This document shows, piece by piece, positions 56,160-64,000 of a DNA stretch of 64,000 nt. A program made the translations under genes and the position numbers. The notes under the pieces were generated by a model. It worked only from the letters and a program-made list of their open reading frames with translations. It was not told where the DNA came from and did not search any database. How positions within the stretch are numbered: the first letter of the stretch is position 1; each line of letters starts with the position of its first letter. This DNA is from Maratus speciosus (Eukaryota; Arthropoda; Arachnida; Araneae; Salticidae), in assembly GCA_963932465.1 (NCBI GenBank), contig OZ010786.1, positions 271,654,411 through 271,718,410 on the forward strand. Reading direction: 5' to 3'.

Positions 56160-56500
56160 AATTTTTGAATGACCCCTATTTTGCATTAAAAAGGCTGCTT
56201 CAACTTTAAACAGCTATTACTCGGTCAGTTTTAATCGTAGAAAAATGGTACTTCTTTTGCTTTACTTCTTAGTTAGTGTAATAGGATATTTTTAGAAGGG
56301 ATAACTTATAGGAACGAGGGACCGTATGAGAATTTAAATTTCGCAATTTTTAAAGAAATGTTTTTATTGACACAAATCGCTTTTGAAATACTAATTTACG
56401 TCATTTAAAACATTTTTGGAATTTGAAATATATATCTATGAGTAAGAGTTTAGGAATTAGCCATTGGACAACGTTGAAAGAGGACATGCTGTATAATTAG
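56160..56500 (-). repeat. Dispersed repeat, relative of 30750-31080 and 32700-33025
   Basis: 'acgagggaccgtatgagaatt', 'gatgaccccta' type and 'ctatgagtaagagtttagga' blocks match the outer arms of the palindrome inside the hAT-like element. Confidence 0.75.
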
Positions 56501-56569
56501 TGTAAAAAATAAAAATTTTAACTTTTAAATGTACTTTTAAATGTTCATTTATTTTTACGCTATGTTTAA

Positions 56570-56930
56570 TCCATTTTTAACGCATTCCAACATAGTTGAA
56601 AAGTGTTTATGACTTATGTTTGTCTGTATGTCCTTTATCTGCCGTCTGCCTTCCCGTGCTCTAACTCGCGTAAATGTACACGGATTCACGTGTAATTGAT
56701 ATACCTTAGTAAGGTTTGCCATGATATGTTAGGTATTAATAATGAAGTGCGTAGCATTCATAGTTATTTTAAAGAGACACTTAAACCTATTCAGTTACAT
56801 TATTGTCTAAGATGAAAAATCATTTGCGCTGTATTTTAATGTTGTTACACAATTTTAAATATAATAAAATTTATATAAATTATTCAGGTGCACAAGAAGA
56901 TGGTTGCTATAAAATATGCTATGCACTTAA
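56570..56930 (+). repeat. Dispersed repeat, relative of 29930-30460
   Basis: Same block order as the partner, without the 143-bp MITE. Here the two repeat types (56160-56500 and this one) are adjacent, whereas at 29930-33025 they are also neighbours, so they may be parts of one larger family. Confidence 0.75.
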
Positions 56931-57526
56931 AGTACCAGTACAGGGAACTTCAAAATTTTTATGTTATATTATTGTCTGTGAAGAAAAGTCTTCTGCGGCG
57001 CACATTAACCCTTAATCTACTGACAGTACTTCTAAGTACCATTAAAATAACTTGTTATAAAATTCATTAAATTCATCGATTAGTTGTAATACAGTTTAGA
57101 ATGATTTATAGATACATTACTTTATCTTGTTTCAAAAGCATAATGGGTTACACAAAGCAAAATTATTTTTTAAAGGATGATTTCTTTTAGCTTTGCATCT
57201 TTTCAGCTTTCTTGGCGCTGGGGAGGGGGGGGGGATTTTTCAATTCGGAATATTTCTATATTTCTATTGTAAGAATATTACATTTGTACATTTCCTAATT
57301 CTGCAAAATACTAAGAAAAATATTTAAAATAAAAGATTTGAGTGGGGCTATAAATATTGCAGAAAATCCCTATAAATTCAAATTTAATTAATTCTTCTAA
57401 ATCCTTCAATGCATCTAAAATGTATTAAATGATTATGTAAATTTTCTAATGTAGTTTAAATAATTCAAGAAAAATGCTTTAGAAAATAAAAATTTCATGT
57501 TCATAATTCAGTACATAAAGGGTTAA

Positions 57527-60500
57527 TGATTTTACTGTATTACAAACATAATGGAATTGAAATGAATTTCTGAGGTGCTTTCTGTAATAATATGGGTACA
57601 AAGTATTTATCACTGATTTCGCACTTACTTAATGTAAAATGTAATACACTTACCAACCGAATAAACTATTTTTGTTTCTCTGCCTAACAATTCAGTGATT
57701 AAAATGTGTGTTTTTTGTTTTTGTTTTTTAAATGTATGACCTTTTTTTTCTTGACAGACTGTGCATATCATCTGCCTAATTCAAACAAAACAGAAATTTG
57801 CAAAATAGTTCTGTTATACAAGGGTCTACAAGGAAAAAAACTGTTCGCAGCCTATTTTAATTATGTAGCACTATTTCAAATATGGTGAAATTGATATACA
57901 TATCTGATGTTTTCTACAATATGATGTGCATCGCATTTATCGTTCATTTATAAGGACATATAAAATATTTAAGAAATATTGTCTATTAGGAATGATTGCT
58001 GAGAGTGAATCGTTTTCTGTTATGTCATGCGTTTTAAGTTTTCTATGTTTTTGCATACTTCGTGGTGTTTATGAATTCTGAAAAATGTATGCGGGGCAAT
58101 GCAAAAAATAATCCGTAAAAATTACTGAGAATGAGCGCATTTTTGTATTTTAGGTTTTCTTATAAAAGCTGCTTTTTTTATTACCTGATTGCTAAGAAGG
58201 GTCATGTGTTTAATGCGTATCAGGGTATGTGATTTTCTTTATACCCTCGAAACGTTGCAGCGGCTGCATGGAATTTAACGAATGAGGTCTCAATCGATTC
58301 CTGTTAACCGTCCAATGGTTATAGGCTAGGTTTTTTTATAAATGCAAAAGGGCGGCTATAAAATACAAAATGGCAATATAGACAGAAAAAAAATTGCGCA
58401 CCCTATTGAGTGGCATACCATTAGATAGTTCTTTCAAAATGAAGACGATGTTTTATTGACTATTTTACAGTCAGAAGCTCCGTTTAAATATTACACAACC
58501 TAGGAGTTGTCTAAGTAGGATCTCTAGCTTTACTGGAAGTCTAACTTTCATAGAGATCCATAGGCCTCATCAAAACAGTGTTTATAGATAAGAACTAACA
58601 TTTAAACACAACATAAAAATAAATAAAAAAATAGGCAAGTAATATAAAAAATAGTTGCACATTGATGAGAAATAATTAATTAGTTCGCCTTTTACGCAGT
58701 CGGTTTTTTTAATTTTATTATTTAATTTTTACTTATTCGACATTTTCAAGTTCAACTACATTTAATATACAAAAACATGTTTGTAGAATTTTTAAAAAAT
58801 CATATACAAGTCTATATAAAAAATTAGTTGCATGGTTGCCTATGGATAGCAATACCCGAAAATGTGATTTTAATTATTTTTAAGCGTGTTTTTTCCAGAA
58901 AAAAATTTCTGATTAATATGTTGCGAGTATAAAAATCTGTAGGTAACATATAGAGCTGTATAAAAGATTTCAAGCACATTTCAATCTCTTGGTAGAAATT
59001 GCTAAATGTGAATTTTAAACTGTGTTATGTTTTTTTTTTTTTTTTTTTTTTTTTGCTAAATTAAATCTTAGCATACTACGTAGAATATATTCAAACCTAT
59101 ACATCATATACAGAGCTACCCAAAAGAATTGCAATACCTTCTCGGCTATGTGAAGTAATTGTCTAAATATAGTTTTCAAATATGTTACGAATTTTCTAAA
59201 ATGATTACTGAAGTATCTTTTTTACACTATTAAACAGCGATGTTTTATTTAAGTTTTCCGAAGGCGTTGGAAAGTGTTTCATGATCCATGCTTGACGCAT
59301 GATTATTCTTTCGTGTTTATTCTTTAAAGATAACGAAAATATATAAGTAACTGACTGTTAATTTAATTTTAATTTTTTTCTTCTTTTAATATTGTTTTTA
59401 CTCCATCTTCATTCAAGAGACAATTCTTGTAATTTATATTCACATTCCAAATCGGTTAGATATCATTACAGTATCTTCATAATACACGTATTTGACTCAT
59501 GTAGCTAAAAAATTCATTTTTTTTTAGCATTCATGAAAATATCAATGCTTGCCAGACTTACGCTTGCCAATACTCTTTTATTTTATTTTATTTTTTAATT
59601 TTTTTGCCAATAACAAAAGGGAGAAAATTGTAATTTTTATTTATTTCCAAAAATATAAAACTTTAGTAAAAAATATTTTGTTCGTTCCACTATTTGGAAT
59701 ATCGAATTTCATTGTCTGTTATACTAAGTAATGTTAGTTTTTCATTTTCCTTATTTTTTAATTTAAGAATATGTCTAGGCTTGTATAAATTTCTGTCTTT
59801 AAATCTTTTAAAAACTTTAAATATCCATGTTTATTTTTTTAAATACAAATAAATATTTGTCAAGAACAGTATTTTTTTTAGTATGTGCATTTTCCGAATT
59901 AATAAATCCTGCTTAATGCAAGCACCATCGTATAACTAATCAATGAGACCACAAAAACAAATACTTTAAGTGTATTCCTGCTTTACGTTCATATTTGAGC
60001 TAGTCTCAAATATATTTTTCTAGTAATGGAATGAATCACATTTGTTGTAATCTGTTTTATTATATAACAAAAACGGTAAATTTTGGTTTGTTGCGAGGAA
60101 TTAAAAAAAAAAAAACATTTTATTTATAGTTATAATTAAACATTATAATAATTCTAAGAATTTCGAAACTCATGACACAGTCATATATAAATATGTGTTT
60201 CTTACACATTGACATTAATATAAATAGTTGTTATAACCTCTGATAAGTTACATTTATTTATCGAATTTAATTTTCCCTTATGAATTAGCCTTATACAGCT
60301 GGGCAATGCTCAATATACACTCTTTACATTTTTATCGCCATACCGTCGCAGAGATAAGCAAAATTAGACATTTAATTGGAAATTAGTCTTCTTTAAATTT
60401 AAGTTTAAAATAATCTTAGGGGACCGTCTTCCTACTGAAAGTGTACCAAACATTGGAACTTTCAATAAGAACATCCAATTTTTACGGTTCGTGTAAAACC

Positions 60501-60667
60501 GTCGTTAAATTTTATCTTTGGATACCGAAGTGGAAATCATTCGGTCAAATAATTTATGATAATTATGAATGTTTAAATTTTGGAACTTCTAATGTTAAGT
60601 TCATTTTTAAAACCCATAAAAGACTGAAGTTGCGTTTTCGCAACTTTAAGTTTATGATTATTTTTTA
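57527..60667. other. AT-rich DNA with short repeat relics
   Basis: 57640-57810 resembles 63820-63965 ('caattcagt.attaaaa', 'tgtgcatat.atct.cctaattc.aacaaaacagaaatt'). 59031-59054 is a T run. 59258-59312 resembles 112-180. 60440-60590 resembles, inverted, 63740-63820 ('catttggtcaaata' type). A GTTGC-GTTTTC-GCAAC hairpin lies near 60627. No gene seen. Confidence 0.5.
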
Positions 60668-61519
60668 TTACTTTCTTCTATCTTTACAAGAAGAAAGTAT
60701 TGGATTCGTGAAAATTTTCAATTTTCGTTTATCGACGGATTTATACGTTTTAGGGGTCAGGGATCCCGAAAAACATGTTTTTACAAAATGTCTGTCTGTA
60801 TGTAACACAAATTTTTTTGGCGCTCTATCTCAAGAACTAATGCACGAAATTTAATAAAATTCATATTCAGTTATTCCCTGATATAAATGGGTGCTGATTA
60901 GTTTTTCGTGCAAATCGCTCGACAAGTGGGGCTGCTATGCAGCATTTTTCACGATTTCTGCAATAGCTCAAACTCCAGAACTAATGCAAGGATTTTAATC
61001 AAACTTCAGATTCAGTTAGTCCATGACATGAATTGACATTTTATACATTTTGGTTTAAATCGTCAACAGGTGACGCTGCTGTGCAGTATTTTTCGCGATT
61101 TCCGAAATAACTCAATCTCCAGAACTAATGCACGGATTTTCATCAAGCTTCAGATTCAGTTAGTCCTTGACATGAACTGACGTTTTTACATTTTGGTGTA
61201 AATCGCTCAAGAGCTGCCGCTGTTATGCTGCATTTTTAGCGATTTTCGCAATAGTTTTATCTCCACAACTAATGCATGGATTTTCAACAAAGTTCAGATT
61301 CAGGTAATACCTTGATATGAAATTAGTGCTGTTTATGTTTTGGTGCAAATCGCTCATCAGGTGGTCCTGCATTTTTCAGAATTTCCACTATAGCTCTATC
61401 TCAAAATCTAATGCACGAATTTTCATGAAACCTCAGATTCAGGTACACCTTGATATCAATTAGTGCTGTTTATGTGATTTATACAGAAGAAAGTTTTGTG
61501 ATGGCCACAGCATACTAGT
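60668..61519 (+). mobile_element. F1 family element, copy 4 (diverged, shorter)
   Basis: Same opening hairpin, only one short TCTGTCTG tract, about five units and the same ending, with the CATACTAGT-type terminus written GCATACTAGT. None of the units keeps an exact AGGTGGCGCT; forms such as AGGTGACGCT (61066) and AAGTGGGGCT (60922) occur. Older than copies 2 and 3. Confidence 0.85.
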
Positions 61520-61598
61520 ATTTTTATTTCGTGAATATTTTTTTTCAACAAATTTATTATCAGATAACATATATGTGACTTTTATTTTTAAAGAATTG

Positions 61599-62037
61599 TT
61601 AAGCCTGTTCTCAAATCAAAGAGGGCAACTTTATGACATAAGTTTTTATTTATCTTTGTTCGGAAATGCATGAAACTAGCAGGTGTTGTTGTTCAGAAAT
61701 TATATAATCGAACTGTCCCCCCAACCCTTTTTTTTTTTTTTGAAAACGCAATAGATCTTTCAGAAAACAGTGTCAAAGTGGGCGTTTTGAATCGAATTCA
61801 CGCCCGAACCTAGAATAACCACTCCAGATAGAGCGACAAACGTGTTTGTCGCGTGATCAAAATCCCTTATAACTTAATAGGTAATTTATTTATTAAAAAA
61901 AATTAAAACACCGTTCAATTCCAAAGCGATTCCATGGTCAGGATTTCCAATTTTATATATTTCCGTTAAAAAATGAATTCGTAAATGTGTCAAAACCTTT
62001 TGCGCTTGTTGAGCAGAGCAGATAGGTACAGCCTTAA
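61599..62037. mobile_element. TTAA-flanked MITE family 3, copy 2 (439 bp)
   Basis: TTAAGCCTGTTCT at the left, 'tacagccttaa' at the right, TTAA at both edges; aligns throughout with 27207-27674. Confidence 0.85.
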
Positions 62038-62289
62038 TTGATTCGAGTTGTAAAAAAAAAAAAAAAAAAAAAGAAGTAGTATGAATAAAAAAGTGCGGAA
62101 TGTTTTGAAATTTTTTATTTATAAAGTTTGCGTCGTGTTCATAGATACACTATAAAGAATAAAATAAAATTCGGCAATTCAAGATACAGATATTGTAGCA
62201 GTCAAACTATAACTATGTGTAATAAATGTAATGCACCGTTACATAGTAAATGCTTCATGATTTTTCACCTTGCAAAAAATGTAGTTGAT

Positions 62290-62332
62290 TTCTACTGAGG
62301 ATTGCGGTTTCGAAACATATCATATGTCACAT
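62290..62332 (+). ncRNA. Hammerhead-like relic
   Basis: CTGAGGA (62295-62301, fits CUGANGA) is followed after ten bases by GAAAC (62312-62316), a self-complementary stem III ACATATCATATGT, and GTC (62326-62328). Stem II does not pair and stem I is mismatched, so this is at most a decayed ribozyme of a Penelope-like or related element, and may be chance. Confidence 0.35.
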
Positions 62333-62562
62333 TAAAAAAAAAAAAATGTTAAATGGCTATTTTTCTCTTAATTAGTGATTAATAAGTATGAAATAAAATT
62401 TTGTTCCATTTTCATCAAATATATGAAGCTGCGGTCCTTAATCAGTTAATAGTTTCAAAACAGATGACGAAGAGGGTAGCTTTTTAAGTGTAACTCATAA
62501 TTTATTGAAAGTAAGGAACTGTAATTTTTTTTAAAGATATTTGAAGCTTTTAGGAATCGATT

Positions 62563-62566
<4 letters not shown>

Positions 62567-62599
<33 letters not shown>
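62567..62599. repeat. Poly(A) run
   Basis: About 33 A residues. The left neighbour (62340-62566) could be a retrotransposed body but shows no recognisable origin. Confidence 0.9.
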
Positions 62600-62604
<5 letters not shown>

Positions 62605-63173
62605 GAATACTCTTCATATTTGTTTTAAAAATATATTTTTTTAACTTAATTCACGAAAACTATATGAATTGTTAAATTTTAATTTTTAAGAGGTTCTTTG
62701 TTTGGTTGTATGAGGTTTAATGGCACAAAATCCCTTAAGGTACATGCGGCGCCCAAATAAGTAGACTAAAAACGCAAAAAAAGTGAAGAGCAATGAGAAA
62801 AGCATTTTGGATGGAGCATCCCATCCAAATGTAGTCAGACAAGTGCAGATGAATAAAAATATTTAAAACCTAAATTATCAGGGTATAACACTTTTTAGAT
62901 ACAATGTGCAGTCTGGATTCCCATCCAGTTGTCAGAAAAGTGTAAAAGAAAATTCTATGTTTTTGTTGAACCAAAGAAAGATATAAAAATTATATCTCAA
63001 AATGAAATTCAACATATTTTTAAAAAGTAATGAGTGCTCCATGGGGAATTTTTTTAAGTGAAGTCGTTTTCTAGGAATTTGAAGTACATGAATCCATAAT
63101 TACAACTAATTCCGCCAATACCGCTTGAGTTATGCTTTAAAGAATATACCCCCTTTGTAATCTGTTTTCAAAC
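62600..63173. other. AT-rich DNA, nothing recognised
   Basis: No frame, repeat or fold noted. Confidence 0.5.
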
Positions 63174-63175
63174 TA

Positions 63176-63720
63176 CAGTAGAACCTCTTTTATCCGAAAC
63201 TCTTTTAACCGAATATCTCGGTTAACCGAAATCCATTTTTAAAGCTTGTTTTTCTTTTTTTTTTTTTTTTTTTTTTACTATCACATTTATCAAAGCGAAG
63301 AATAGGACAACGATGTGGGCGAAGAGAACGAACAAATTAGCAATTCTGAAGCTTTTGAATGTTTTGCAAAAGGATTGGCATGGCTGGAGCAGCAGAAAGA
63401 CTGTGATACTAGTGAACTAATAGTATTATGTGGTAGAGCTTCAAAGAAAAGGCAATCGAAATTGCGACAAACAAAACTTCGAAAAAAAATCCTTGTGAAA
63501 TATGTAAAAGGTACTTACTTTCAAAATTAAATTTAGGCTAATTTATTCTTGTTTCTATTTTTCTATTGCTTTATTTTTATTAAGCACTTGTTACCATAGT
63601 AAGAAATAGTGCACATATTTGTCCTTAATCTTAAAACGGAAGCATTCTCGATTATCGGAAATTTTCGATTTTCCGAAAGAGCGTCGGTACCCATTACTTC
63701 GGATAATCGAGGTTCTACTT
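63176..63720 (+). mobile_element. pogo/Tigger-derived non-autonomous element (545 bp)
   Basis: Left end CAGTAGAACCTCTTTTATCC and right end (complement) AAGTAGAACCTCGATTATCC are classical pogo/Tigger-type termini, bounded by TA at 63174-63175 and 63721-63722. Inner 'ttaaccgaatatctcgg' and 'gattatcggaaattttcg' motifs repeat the terminal theme. Most of the transposase has been deleted; only its C-terminal end remains. Confidence 0.88.
63315..63530 (+). pseudogene. pogo/Tigger transposase C-terminal remnant
   Basis: An open stretch of about 71 codons from GTG 63315 to TAA 63528-63530. Its 'AFECFAKGLAWLEQQ' helix, the following 'CDTSEL' and the basic 'KKRQSKLRQTKL' segment match the usual C-terminal end of Tigger/pogo transposases. 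That region follows the DDE catalytic domain and helps in protein contacts. The DDE and CENP-B-type DNA-binding domains are missing, replaced by a T run at 63250-63276. It sits between the terminal repeats of its own element and has no plausible function. Confidence 0.75.
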
Positions 63721-63722
63721 TA

Positions 63723-64000
63723 TTAAAAATGAGTTTAACATTGGAAGTTGCAAGACTTAAACCTCCATAAAACCTAAACTATTTGACCGAATGATTTTTG
63801 TTTGGTATCCGAAGTTAAAATGTAAAATACTTTCCAATTGAATTGCTATTTTTGTTCTTCTGTCTAACAATTCAGTAATTAAAAATGTATCTTTTTCTGT
63901 TTTGTCTTTTGTGACACGCTGTGCATATGATCTACCTAATTCGAACAAAACAGAAATTGGTGTGGGAGTATTTTTATAGTCAAAATGGCTCATTTTAAAT
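63723..64000. other. Repeat-derived AT-rich DNA at window edge
   Basis: 63820-63965 resembles 57640-57810 in the same orientation; the 78-residue minus frame here has no known domain. Confidence 0.5.

Larger units (their letters stand above)
54101..57526. mobile_element. 3.4-kb fold-back element with about 530-bp inverted arms
   Basis: The left arm (54101-54645) begins TGAACCCTTTATGTACT. The right arm (57005-57526) ends AGTACATAAAGGGTTAA, the complement apart from one base in TTAA. The arms align over their full length, including a C-rich (54404-54420) versus G-rich (57218-57233) patch and 'cataaagg' edges. The interior carries an F1-like relic (54693-54775), a perfect 13-bp hairpin (55139-55167) and the 56160-56930 repeats. 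No transposase frame. Right-edge TTAA suggests piggyBac-type mobility. Confidence 0.8.

Overview
Eukaryotic, strongly AT-rich, repeat-packed intergenic DNA. I find no convincing host protein-coding gene, rRNA or intact tRNA. The best organism clue is a Gag-protease reading frame (37832-39991) of a type I associate with spider genomes: a short charged coiled-coil start, one CX2CX4HX4C zinc knuckle, then a DSG protease. Together with Penelope-like, pogo/Tigger, hAT-like, Helitron-like and TTAA-flanked elements, this suggests an arthropod, probably a chelicerate. The taxon is an inference.

Layout. 1-7700: AT-rich DNA with a 370-bp repeat present twice (1048-1417, 6564-6933), a GC-richer promoter-like cluster (1704-1802) and a gag-like scrap. 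8400-10400: two broken Penelope-like elements in opposite orientation, carrying reverse transcriptase and GIY-YIG endonuclease remnants; the second still has a degenerate hammerhead ribozyme. 10400-16400: copies of a large composite repeat, a tRNA-type SINE with 9-bp target duplications, and the first copy of a roughly 1-kb family called F1 here. 16400-24000: pogo-like C-terminal scrap, a 979-bp element with long inverted repeats, a small fold-back element, and a 734-bp inverted-repeat element nested in the composite repeat.

24300-33745: the most informative nest. One copy of the composite repeat is split first by an 895-bp Helitron-like element (24524-25418) and then by a 7.4-kb hAT-like element (26157-33588). 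The latter has a perfect 8-bp target duplication, palindromic minisatellites just inside both ends, and its own cargo of MITEs, a SINE and a giant palindrome. 33758-36374: two F1 copies, each with tandem units of about 145 bp carrying an AGGTGGCGCT motif. 36897-36943: a near-complete hammerhead ribozyme on the minus strand. 36950-41730: the gag-only LTR-type element.

43400-64000: inverted-repeat elements (43419-44984 with a 200-bp hairpin MITE inside; 46480-46815; 49221-50529; 51290-51534; 52013-53022; 54101-57526; 61599-62037), a fourth F1 copy (60668-61519), a hammerhead-like relic near 62300 and a pogo/Tigger-derived element with TA duplications (63176-63720).

No genes cooperate as a pathway here. 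The biology is that of transposons: most elements are non-autonomous, many are fold-backs, and precise nesting gives a relative order of insertions. Boundaries were read by eye; no alignment or database search was run.
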